The position numbers and the translations under genes are program-made. This document shows positions 1 through 5,329 of a stretch of 5,329 nucleotides of DNA, piece after piece. The DNA comes from Acidobacteriaceae bacterium. GTDB lineage: Bacteria > Acidobacteriota > Terriglobia > Terriglobales > Acidobacteriaceae. The stretch lies in assembly GCA_003152795.1 (NCBI GenBank), contig PMBA01000037.1:891-6219 (forward strand), given 5' to 3'. Within the stretch, counting starts at the first letter, position 1, and every line of letters begins with the position of its first letter. Below the pieces are notes generated by a model, which ran no database searches, had not been told where the DNA came from, and saw only the letters and a program-made list of their open reading frames with translations.

Positions 1-780
1 ATGGCCCAAGTCTTTCAACGAGTCGATGGGCAATTTGCCGCCAAAGCGGCTCTCGATATCGCCATCCTGGATTGGGTTGGGAAAAAACTGGATGTTCCGC
101 TGTACCGCTTTCTTGGCCTCGACGCAGCCGACGCACCGATTACGACGTTCTCCATCGGAATCGATACGCCGGAAACCACCCAGAAGAAAGTCCTTGAAGC
201 GGAGTCGTTTCCGGTGCTCAAGATTAAGGTTGGTCTGGACACTGATGAAGCGACGATAGCGGCGGTGCGCAGCGTTACCAAGAAGCCATTGCGGGTGGAT
301 GCGAACGAAGGTTGGAAAGACAAGGAAGAAGCAGTTCGCAAGATTAACTGGCTGGAGTCCCAAGGCGTGGAGTTCATTGAGCAACCGATGCCTGCGGACA
401 TGATCGAAGAAACCCGATGGGTAAGAAGCCACGTGCATCTGCCGATCATCGCCGACGAAGCAGCCGTAAATGCGCGCGCGCTCCGCAAGCTGGTCGATGC
501 CTATGACGGAGTGAACGTCAAACTCGACAAGTGTGGCGGCATCCAGGAAGCTCTTCGCATGATTTACATGGCCAAGTCGCTGGGGATGAAAACCATGCTG
601 GGTTGCATGGTCTCCAGTTCAATCAGTGTCACGGCGGCAGCGCATCTCTCGCCGCTGGTTGACTACGCGGACCTGGATGGGAACCTGCTAATCGGGAACG
701 ACCCATACCGTGGCGTCACGGTGCAAAAGGGTAAGCTCGTTTTGCCGGATGGACCGGGTCTGGGAGTGCGAACGCAGTAA
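1..780 (+). CDS. Dipeptide epimerase (L-Ala-D/L-Glu epimerase type), 5'-truncated by window edge
   Basis: An enolase-superfamily enzyme of the muconate-lactonizing subgroup, probably epimerising L-Ala-D-Glu to L-Ala-L-Glu in cytoplasmic murein-peptide recycling. Visible in the 259 residues: the KxK catalytic lysine motif (K74, K76), the three metal ligands on successive barrel strands (D100 in VDAN, E127 in IEQP, D152 in ADE), the opposite catalytic lysine K174 in VKLDKCGG, and DLDG (D224, D226). The DxD pair binds the dipeptide amino group in characterised Ala-Glu epimerases, which favours this function over muconate cycloisomerase or o-succinylbenzoate synthase. Family members are about 320-370 residues. 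The N-terminal capping domain, which holds part of the specificity pocket, is therefore missing, and the ATG at base 1 is most likely an internal Met at the window edge. The stop is TAA at 778-780. The gene lies 34 bases upstream of alr on the same strand, so co-transcription is likely. The exact dipeptide preference cannot be read without the N-terminus. Confidence 0.9.
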   Translation: MAQVFQRVDGQFAAKAALDIAILDWVGKKLDVPLYRFLGLDAADAPITTFSIGIDTPETTQKKVLEAESFPVLKIKVGLDTDEATIAAVRSVTKKPLRVDANEGWKDKEEAVRKINWLESQGVEFIEQPMPADMIEETRWVRSHVHLPIIADEAAVNARALRKLVDAYDGVNVKLDKCGGIQEALRMIYMAKSLGMKTMLGCMVSSSISVTAAAHLSPLVDYADLDGNLLIGNDPYRGVTVQKGKLVLPDGPGLGVRTQ

Positions 781-801
781 AGACGTTTCGAGTCCTGAGC
801 G

Positions 802-806
802 AGGGG
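802..806 (+). promoter_or_regulatory. Shine-Dalgarno site that sets the alr start
   Basis: AGGGG at 802-806 sits 8 bases before the ATG at 815. The open frame extends upstream to an ATG at 710, but that start would overlap the epimerase gene and would add 35 residues not expected before the typical alanine racemase N-terminus (RPTWVEVSL). The site therefore supports 815 as the true start. Confidence 0.7.
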
Positions 807-814
807 AAAACACC

Positions 815-1948
815 ATGAGGCCGACATGGGTAGAGGTTTCGCTTGCAAGACTGCGGCAGAACTTCAGAAACCTCCAGCAGCATGTTGGAAAAGATGTTGC
901 AGTCTGTGCCGTGGTCAAAGCTGATGCCTACGGGCATGGTGCGGTGCAGTGCGCGCGGGCGTTGGAGCAAGAGGGCGCAACCTGGCTGGGTGTCACCTCG
1001 ACTGAAGAAGGAGTTTGCCTGCGGGATGCCGGCGTTGCGACCCACGTTTTGCTTATGACCGGCTATTGGCAGGGGGAAGAAAAAGAAGTCGTCAATCACA
1101 ATCTGACGCCGCTGGTTTGGGAACGATGGCACGTCGACTCGCTTGCGAAGGCGGCGGTGAAGCTGGCACGTACACCATTTCCCATTCATCTAAAGATCGA
1201 CACAGGTATGGCGCGGCTGGGAGCGAGTTGCCGGCACGTCGCGGAGTTTCTTCAACTGCTCAAAACCAATCCGGCGCTGGAACTGGAGGGTGTTGCCACA
1301 CACCTGAAATCGGCGGAGGTTTTGGATGCTTCCGATGTCACGGAGCAACTCACCTGTTTCCGCAATGTCCAGAACATGATTGAAGCAGCCGGATTCAAGC
1401 CGACTTATTACCACGTGGCCAACACCGCCGCCCTGGCAAGCCGCCGCGAGGCGTGGAATAACATGGTCCGGTCCGGCATTGGTCTGTACGGCTACTACCT
1501 CCGCTTCGCATGCGACCGGACGAGTTGCCCAATTTCGGTTCCGAACGTCGAACCCGTGCTTTCGTGGAAAACCCGAGTCATCTCACTGCGTGAGGTGGGA
1601 GCTAATCAATCGATCGGATACGAAGGAGCGTATGTGACTTCGGCTCCGGCGCGTCTGGCAGCACTGCCAGTCGGGTATGGCGATGGCCTGAGCCGTCAGT
1701 TGTCTTCTCGCGGGCGAGTCATCATCCATGACACATACGCGCGCATTGTCGGCAATATCGCCATGGACATTACTGTGATCGATGTGACGCCGGTGGCAGA
1801 TGTCAAGTTGGGCGACGAGGTAATCCTCCTGGGTTCCAGCGACCATCGTGGCGTCTCTGCCTGGGAGCACGCCGATCTCGAAAACACGATTCCTTACGAG
1901 GTGCTTTGTCGGATTGGTCGCCGCGTTCCGCGAGAGTACTTGGTGTAG
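815..1948 (+). CDS. alr: Alanine racemase
   Basis: A cytoplasmic PLP enzyme interconverting L- and D-alanine, supplying D-Ala for peptidoglycan. The 377-residue product matches the usual family length (about 360-390). It has the N-terminal TIM-barrel domain followed by the C-terminal beta domain. Motifs seen: PLP lysine K35 in VVKADAYGHG with Y39; K127 and R134 in LKIDTGMARLG, matching the carboxylated lysine and the O3'-binding arginine of the Geobacillus enzyme; H163 in THL; R219 in VRSGIGLYG, which contacts the pyridine nitrogen; Y269 in IGYEGAY, the expected second catalytic base; LPVGYGDG at 284-291; M317-D318 in NIAMD; and Y361 in TIPYE. In NIAMD an alanine (A316) sits where many alanine racemases have cysteine (CMD), a modest substitution outside the two catalytic bases. 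All key residues are present, so the enzyme should be active. The ATG at 815 is chosen because of the upstream AGGGG. The gene follows the dipeptide epimerase closely and probably shares its transcript. Confidence 0.97.
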   Translation: MRPTWVEVSLARLRQNFRNLQQHVGKDVAVCAVVKADAYGHGAVQCARALEQEGATWLGVTSTEEGVCLRDAGVATHVLLMTGYWQGEEKEVVNHNLTPLVWERWHVDSLAKAAVKLARTPFPIHLKIDTGMARLGASCRHVAEFLQLLKTNPALELEGVATHLKSAEVLDASDVTEQLTCFRNVQNMIEAAGFKPTYYHVANTAALASRREAWNNMVRSGIGLYGYYLRFACDRTSCPISVPNVEPVLSWKTRVISLREVGANQSIGYEGAYVTSAPARLAALPVGYGDGLSRQLSSRGRVIIHDTYARIVGNIAMDITVIDVTPVADVKLGDEVILLGSSDHRGVSAWEHADLENTIPYEVLCRIGRRVPREYLV

Positions 1949-1983
1949 CTGAGTTTCCTTTGGGGGACAGGTCCACACTGATG

Positions 1984-2025
1984 TGACGTTCTTGAGCCAA
2001 ACGCCGCGAGTCAAGAACCGGGTCA
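1984..2025. repeat. Inverted repeat / stem-loop in the alr-permease spacer
   Basis: GTTCTTGA (1988-1995) and TCAAGAAC (2011-2018) form perfect 8-bp arms around a 15-base loop. TGAC (1984-1987) and GTCA (2022-2025) can add four outer pairs after a 3-base bulge. No T-run follows on either strand, so it is not a classic intrinsic terminator. It could still attenuate or end the alr transcript, or be part of an intergenic repeat element. A smaller GGAC-AG-GTCC element lies just upstream at 1965-1974, and the heptamer CAGGTCC occurs at 1968-1974 and again at 2052-2058. I see no coding sequence in the 151-base spacer. Confidence 0.5.
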
Positions 2026-2099
2026 TGCCCTGCAATTGAGGATCTCATTCGCAGGTCCGGGATTCTGAGCGGATAAACCGAGTATCCGAAAGGAAAAGC

Positions 2100-3488
2100 A
2101 TGCCTGACGTGCAATTGAATCGGCACGAACTGTCGCGCGAGTTAGGTGGCGTCGCTGCGACAGCTATCGTAGTAGGAACAATCATTGGGAGTGGCATTTT
2201 CCTGGTTCCCTCGGAGATGATGCGCGCGGTGGGCTCACCTGGACTCGTTTACTTAGCGTGGGTGCTCGGCGGCGTACTCTCATTTTTGGGTGCATTGACG
2301 TATGCGGAACTTGGGGCTATGAAGCCCGATGCGGGTGGCGAATACGTTTACGTCCGCGATGCTTACGGTCCATTGATGGGTTTCATGTACGCATGGACGA
2401 CACTCCTCATCTCGAAACCTGGATCGATTGCGAGCATGGTGACTGGCATGGTGCGAATCCTTGGAACCTTCGCGGCATTTTCGTTCCTCGGCGCCATTCT
2501 CGTCAGGGTCCCCTTCGTGGTAACGGCTGGGCAACTAGTTGCGATTTCCATTGTCGTGTTCATCTCTTTCATCAATTACATCGGCGTGAAGAAAGCCGGA
2601 GAGTTCCAGGTTGTATTCACAGTTCTGAAGGTGGCGATCGTCGTAGGAGTCATTCTTGTATCGTTCTTCGCGGCGCGCGGCACATGGTCGAACTTCGCTA
2701 CGCGCTACACTGCAGCACGTGGTGGGTCGGTTGGATTCGCGATCGCGTTGTTGGCAGCGCTATGGGCATATGACGGATGGAACAATCTGAACATGGTGGG
2801 GGGGGAAGTCCGCAGCCCGGGACGCAATATTCCGTTGTCGCTGATCGCGGGCGTCGGCCTTGTCGGCGCGCTTTACATGCTGATGAACGCTGCGGTGCAG
2901 TACGTAATGCCTTCCAGTGCGATTGCAGCGTCGCCGAGACCAGCTTCCGAGGCGGTACTGTTGACGCTAGGCGCAGGTGCGGCATCGCTTTTCAGTGGGT
3001 TGATGGCGATTCAAATGCTGGCGACATTAAACGGAACGGTCCTAAGCGGAAGCCGCGTGCCGTTTGCCGCAGCGCGCGACGGAGAGTTTTTCCCGGTTCT
3101 GGCGACGGTGCACCCGAAATATCACACGCCTTCGACAGCGATAATATTCCAGGCGTGCATCGCGGCTTTCCTCATTCTGTTTGCAGGCAATTTCCAGCAA
3201 CTGTTCTCCATGACATTATTCGCCGAATGGCTGTTTTATATGATCACGAGCAGCACGGTATTCGTGTTCCGGAGGAAGGAACCGAATGCGATGCGACCAT
3301 ACAAGACACTGGGCTATCCGGTGGTGCCACTGACCTTCATTGCCGCATCGGCGGTTCTGCTCGTGTATACGTTCGCGGCCAACTTGAAAAATTCTGCAAT
3401 TGGGTTGGCGGTGATTCTGACTGGCATACCGGTGCACTTCTATTTCAGGCATCGAAGTGCGCGTGTAACGCGGGGCCTGATGCCGTAA
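2100..3488 (+). CDS. APC-superfamily amino acid permease (LAT-like)
   Basis: An inner-membrane secondary transporter for amino acids, 462 residues, the normal size for the family. Twelve hydrophobic segments can be traced, at roughly 17-38, 46-70, 92-120, 137-160, 170-190, 210-226, 245-270, 285-312, 345-362, 368-390, 405-427 and 431-449. Diagnostic APC motifs are the unwound helix-1 substrate motif GSGIF (30-34), GGEYVYVRDAYGP (79-91) after helix 2, YDGWNN (224-229) in helix 6, and GGEVRSPGRNIP (234-245). These resemble the L-amino acid transporter branch (SteT-like exchangers), but the substrate cannot be assigned from sequence. The ATG at 2100 is supported by AAAGGA at 2089-2094, 5 bases upstream. 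The gene follows alr on the same strand after 151 bases, so it may be partly co-transcribed or have its own promoter in the structured spacer. An unbroken run of eight G (2798-2805) lies in the conserved GGE codons. Confidence 0.93.
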   Translation: MPDVQLNRHELSRELGGVAATAIVVGTIIGSGIFLVPSEMMRAVGSPGLVYLAWVLGGVLSFLGALTYAELGAMKPDAGGEYVYVRDAYGPLMGFMYAWTTLLISKPGSIASMVTGMVRILGTFAAFSFLGAILVRVPFVVTAGQLVAISIVVFISFINYIGVKKAGEFQVVFTVLKVAIVVGVILVSFFAARGTWSNFATRYTAARGGSVGFAIALLAALWAYDGWNNLNMVGGEVRSPGRNIPLSLIAGVGLVGALYMLMNAAVQYVMPSSAIAASPRPASEAVLLTLGAGAASLFSGLMAIQMLATLNGTVLSGSRVPFAAARDGEFFPVLATVHPKYHTPSTAIIFQACIAAFLILFAGNFQQLFSMTLFAEWLFYMITSSTVFVFRRKEPNAMRPYKTLGYPVVPLTFIAASAVLLVYTFAANLKNSAIGLAVILTGIPVHFYFRHRSARVTRGLMP

Positions 3489-3508
3489 CCGGGGAAGGGC
3501 AGTTACGG
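3483..3508 (+). terminator. Possible stem-loop at the permease stop codon
   Basis: CCGTAAC (3483-3489), which includes the permease TAA stop, is perfectly complementary to GTTACGG (3502-3508) across a 12-base loop. There is no downstream T-run, so this is a weak terminator candidate only. The rest of the convergent spacer (3489-3739, 251 bases) shows no credible gene. It holds two more small hairpins: CTGAG/CTCAG at 3660-3678, with T5 in the loop, and GGGC-ACG-GCCC at 3722-3732, eight bases past the stop of the opposing hydrolase gene. Confidence 0.25.
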
Positions 3509-3739
3509 GCCAAGCATCCCATGGCGGAGGCGGTGAGTTACGCCCTAAGTCAGCGCTTGGAGCTGAACACCTTCTGTTCGGACGGGGGAACGGCAGCACG
3601 GTTGTCGAGGGAAGAGTGTTGTTCCACAGAGAGAAAGAATGCCGCGTCGCATCACGCTTCTGAGTTTTTGCGGCTCAGCACCACGCCCTTCATTTCTTGT
3701 TCACTGATGTTGTTATCGATGGGGCACGGCCCGAGTTTC

Positions 3740-4672
3740 TCAGTGGCTGCCGTTTCCCGGGGAAATGACTCGCCCATATTCGGAGGCGCGGCTGAGACGG
3801 TCGAACATGCGCCATGTGGCCAGAGAAATCTTGCTGATCGCCTCTTCTCCCTCGCGCTCGTTGCCTAAGAACGAAGTCATCACGCAAATGATGTAGGGAC
3901 GGCCCTCGAGGAAGACGAGGCCGGAATCGTTCCGAACGGCTTCCAGTTCGCCCGGCTTGTTGGCTATCTTCAGGCCGGCGGGCAAGTCTCGCGGGATCCA
4001 TGATTCTTTGTTTGTGCTCAGGACTTTGAAGAAATCGGCGGCCGATTCGTTGTTCAACACCTTGCCACGATAGATCGCGCCGAGCAGCATCATCATTTCG
4101 CGCGGCGAGGAAATATTTTCGCGGCCTTCCTTGGCAGCCGCCAGATCCATCATCTTGCGGCGCAGCCTGGTGTGCGCAAGTCCAAGCGAGTCGAGCATGG
4201 CATTGACATTCTCCATGCCAACGCGGTCGATGAGAACGTTGGTGGCAGAGTTGTCACTGACGGCGACCATCATGGTGGCGAGATCGCGGAGAGTAATTCG
4301 CGTGACGCCTGGAGTGAGGCCGCCCATGATGTCGCTGTCCGGAACCAGGTCCGAGGACTGCACGGTATAAAGATCGGTCAACTTCAGCTTGCCTTGCTGC
4401 GCCTGAAGATAGAGATCCGCAAGCACCGCAATTTTGATGGAACTGGCCTGCGCAAAGACCTCGTCGGGACGGACAAAAATGTGATCACCGGTCGTGATGT
4501 CTTCGATGGCAACGCCCATGACGCCATCGAGATGTACGTCAAAATCCTGAATCGAGGCCTCGAGCTTCTGCCACAGAACCCGCTGTTTCTCAGGTAGAGA
4601 TTTTACCGGGATGGGCACCGTCTGAGCGAAGGCCGTGGCCAGCAATACGATGACACAGACGAATTGTCTCAA
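3740..4672 (-). CDS. Exported class A beta-lactamase-fold serine hydrolase
   Basis: A 310-residue protein from a TTG start at 4672, with a signal peptide: hydrophobic residues 4-16 (FVCVIVLLATAFA) and a likely cut after AFA at 14-16, so it should act in the periplasm or outside. The body has the penicillin-recognising fold: nucleophile S77 and K80 in SSIK, S139-D140-N141 in the SDN motif, and K239-P240-G241 where KTG or KSG is usual. Spacings between motifs (62 residues S77 to S139, then 100 to K239) match class A enzymes (60 and 104 in TEM). The omega-loop region reads RRKMMD (171-176) instead of the RxExxLN pattern that carries the deacylating Glu166. It is therefore a class A-like serine hydrolase of the beta-lactamase2 (PF13354) type, not safely a beta-lactamase; acylation looks possible, while efficient beta-lactam turnover looks doubtful. 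It could be a wall-peptide hydrolase or an esterase/amidase. It lies downstream of lysA on the same strand but is separated by more than 400 bases, so it probably has its own promoter. Confidence 0.85.
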   Translation of the reverse strand: MRQFVCVIVLLATAFAQTVPIPVKSLPEKQRVLWQKLEASIQDFDVHLDGVMGVAIEDITTGDHIFVRPDEVFAQASSIKIAVLADLYLQAQQGKLKLTDLYTVQSSDLVPDSDIMGGLTPGVTRITLRDLATMMVAVSDNSATNVLIDRVGMENVNAMLDSLGLAHTRLRRKMMDLAAAKEGRENISSPREMMMLLGAIYRGKVLNNESAADFFKVLSTNKESWIPRDLPAGLKIANKPGELEAVRNDSGLVFLEGRPYIICVMTSFLGNEREGEEAISKISLATWRMFDRLSRASEYGRVISPGNGSH

Positions 4673-4681
4673 AGGGGGTAG

Positions 4682-4687
4682 CCTCCT
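4682..4687 (-). promoter_or_regulatory. Strong Shine-Dalgarno that decides the hydrolase start
   Basis: On the minus strand, a perfect AGGAGG (4687 down to 4682) lies 9 bases before a TTG codon at 4672-4670. The same frame is open upstream to another TTG at 4696, but that would place AGGAGG inside the coding region, and its own upstream bases (GTTTCC) show no ribosome binding site. Starting at 4672 gives MRQFVCVIVLLATAFAQ, a compact signal peptide. Using 4696 adds eight residues with two more arginines and still gives an export signal, so localisation does not depend on the choice. Confidence 0.7.
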
Positions 4688-4821
4688 AAGGGCCAAGGAA
4701 ACGGGGCGGAACGATTCGAAAGCAGTGATTCAGGAGTTGGTTTCCTAAATCCAAACAAATTGTATCCTATGCCAAGTTGAGGTGAGCACGTGTACATTTC
4801 TGCAATGAGGATCATAAATTG

Positions 4822-4974
4822 ATGAAGACAAGAACAGTGAATCGTCGCACCATTAACTCTGAACAGATCGCGCAGATCACCCATGTACGGTTTTGCACCG
4901 TTGGGGACGCCTTATTTGTCCAGCAGCCGGAGCCGAAGCTGCGGACCGCGACAAATTTTGTCGAGCCGCTTTGA
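4822..4974 (+). CDS. Doubtful 50-residue hypothetical ORF
   Basis: An ATG at 4822 opens a 50-codon frame ending in TGA at 4972-4974. GAGGA at 4807-4811 lies 10 bases upstream, slightly far for a ribosome binding site. The predicted peptide starts MKTRTVNRRT and ends NFVEPL. It is soluble, with a basic N-terminus and a proline/glutamate-containing C-terminal half, and no membrane segment. I recognise no family. Its amino acid make-up is more protein-like than the overlapping minus-strand frame, but length alone is not evidence. Its 3' end contains the 4949-4963 palindrome. It could be a small gene, a remnant of a longer one, or chance. Confidence 0.2.
   Translation: MKTRTVNRRTINSEQIAQITHVRFCTVGDALFVQQPEPKLRTATNFVEPL
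4949..4963. repeat. Perfect 7-bp inverted repeat
   Basis: CGACAAA and TTTGTCG flank a single central T. So close a palindrome suits a dimeric DNA-binding protein better than an RNA hairpin, which would have no room for a loop. It lies 277 bases upstream of the hydrolase start, far for a simple operator, so any regulatory role is speculative. Confidence 0.35.
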
Positions 4975-5009
4975 TGCGAGCGCCAGAGTGCTGAAACTGA
5001 AGGGCCGAT

Positions 5010-5026
5010 GATCAACTGAATTGATC
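5010..5026. repeat. Perfect 6-bp inverted repeat
   Basis: GATCAA and TTGATC are separated by CTGAA. It could fold as a small 5-base-loop hairpin in the lysA 3' transcript or act as a protein-binding palindrome. A second structure (5029-5074) lies immediately beside it, between it and the lysA stop. Confidence 0.35.
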
Positions 5027-5028
5027 CT

Positions 5029-5074
5029 GATTGTCCATCAGCCCTTGTTGCTGAGCAATGAGAAATCGACAATC
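5029..5074 (-). terminator. Possible nested stem-loop downstream of lysA
   Basis: GATTGTC (5029-5035) and GACAATC (5068-5074) are perfect 7-bp arms enclosing a smaller hairpin: either TTGC-TGA-GCAA (5048-5058) or TCAGC/GCTGA (5038-5054). In the lysA direction the structure begins 9 bases after the TGA at 5084, where a transcript end is expected. No T-run follows, so intrinsic termination is not assured; it could protect the 3' end of the mRNA or assist termination in another way. Confidence 0.3.
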
Positions 5075-5083
5075 CAACCTAGC

Positions 5084-5329
5084 TCACAATCGTTCGAGCC
5101 TCATTTGAGCCCGAACGCTCTCTCGATCCCGGATCACCCTTGCCTTCGAACCGTCCACCAGCACCTCCGCCGGTTTGCAGCGCGTATTGTAGTTTGATCC
5201 CAGCACAGCGCCGTACGCTCCCACATCCAGAATCGCCAGCAAATCGCCTTCGCGTACGACCGGCAGTTCGCGGTCGCGCGCGAAGAAGTCGCCGGTCTCG
5301 CAGATCGGGCCGACCACGTCGGTCGCGAT
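5084..5329 (-). CDS. lysA: Diaminopimelate decarboxylase, C-terminal part, 5' end beyond window edge
   Basis: A PLP enzyme that decarboxylates meso-diaminopimelate to L-lysine, the last step of the DAP pathway, in the cytoplasm. Only the last 81 residues are visible. They carry the C-terminal beta-domain signatures: CETGD (C10-D14), whose cysteine and glutamate complete the active site across the dimer; [14 protein letters not shown] (27-40), whose tyrosine Y39 is in the active-site region; and SNYNTR (45-50) leading into the PAEVLVDG segment. CETGD together with GAYG...SNYN distinguishes LysA from ornithine or arginine decarboxylases of the same fold. The family is usually about 410-440 residues, so roughly four fifths lies beyond the right edge. 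The frame is open through base 5329; a GTG at 5317 is an internal valine codon, not a start. Where many relatives have RPRPAEV, this protein has RCKPAEV. The stop is TGA at 5086-5084. Confidence 0.93.
   Translation of the reverse strand: MATDVVGPICETGDFFARDRELPVVREGDLLAILDVGAYGAVLGSNYNTRCKPAEVLVDGSKARVIRDRESVRAQMRLERL

Larger units (their letters stand above)
4697..5083. other. Long intergenic stretch between lysA and the serine hydrolase
   Basis: This 387-base stretch has no recognisable gene. It must hold the promoter of the hydrolase gene on the minus strand. A TACAAT hexamer (4764 down to 4759) is a possible -10 element, but no good -35 stands 16-18 bases before it, so I do not call a promoter. 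The right half is rich in short perfect inverted repeats (4949-4963, 5010-5026, 5029-5074), listed separately. One short plus-strand ORF (4822-4974) is doubtful. The minus-strand open frame over 4812-5072 has an unconvincing composition and no visible family motif. Confidence 0.6.

Noticed and set aside
15..488. Minus-strand open frame opposite the dipeptide epimerase
   Set aside because: The plus strand carries all catalytic motifs of the epimerase here, while the antisense product is a low-complexity Ser/Arg-rich sequence.
710..814. 35-residue N-terminal extension of alanine racemase
   Set aside because: It overlaps the end of the epimerase gene, lacks family similarity, and a good AGGGG site precedes the ATG at 815.
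2777..3868. Long plus-strand frame of 363 codons overlapping the permease and the convergent spacer
   Set aside because: It runs in the -1 frame of a clear APC permease. Its translation is rich in Arg, Cys and Gly without motifs or membrane segments, typical of an antisense-like shadow in GC-rich coding DNA.
4131..4597. Two plus-strand open frames opposite the serine hydrolase
   Set aside because: They are antisense to a gene with SxxK, SDN and a signal peptide, and their translations show no recognisable domain.
3740..4672. Call as a canonical antibiotic-resistance class A beta-lactamase
   Set aside because: The Glu166 motif is absent and KTG is replaced by KPG, so a resistance label would go beyond what the sequence supports.
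4759..4764. TACAAT as the -10 box of a sigma-70 promoter for the hydrolase
   Set aside because: The expected -35 position reads GCTCAC, and no TTGACA-like hexamer occurs at 16-18 base spacing, so the evidence is too weak for a feature.
4812..5072. 86-codon minus-strand open frame in the lysA-hydrolase spacer
   Set aside because: No ribosome binding site or family motif is visible, and it overlaps the structured repeats; a transposase remnant was considered but no DDE or HTH signature can be seen.

Overview
This window comes from a bacterial chromosome of moderately high GC content. It carries three genes on the plus strand, then two on the minus strand that converge on them. Gene content (meso-DAP peptidoglycan metabolism, an exported class A-like serine hydrolase) and protein style suggest an Acidobacteriota-like soil bacterium. 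That assignment is inferred from general resemblance and has not been tested; no RNA marker gene is present.

Layout. 1-780 (+) is the C-terminal three quarters of an enolase-superfamily dipeptide epimerase (L-Ala-D/L-Glu type), cut by the left edge. 815-1948 (+) is a complete alanine racemase (alr), 34 bases downstream and preceded by a clear ribosome binding site. 1949-2099 is a spacer with an 8-bp perfect inverted repeat. 2100-3488 (+) is a complete 12-helix APC/LAT-type amino acid permease. 3489-3739 is a noncoding convergent spacer with short hairpins. 3740-4672 (-) is an exported class A beta-lactamase-fold serine hydrolase that has the Ser-x-x-Lys and SDN motifs, lacks the usual omega-loop Glu, and has KPG in place of KTG. 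4673-5083 is a long, mostly noncoding stretch with several inverted repeats and one doubtful 50-codon ORF. 5084-5329 (-) is the C-terminal end of diaminopimelate decarboxylase (lysA), cut by the right edge.

How the genes fit together. Four of the five genes can be tied to the components of a peptidoglycan stem peptide (L-Ala, D-Glu, meso-DAP, D-Ala). The epimerase salvages L-Ala-D-Glu, Alr interconverts L- and D-alanine, LysA consumes meso-DAP to make lysine, and the permease could move the released amino acids. The serine hydrolase has the fold of penicillin-recognising enzymes and may act on the wall or on a related amide or ester. This shared theme is an inference from neighbourhood.

I see no rRNA, tRNA, CRISPR array, transposase gene or phage gene, and no convincing evidence of a wholly new system. 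The points most worth a second look are the atypical active site of the serine hydrolase and the structured spacers.
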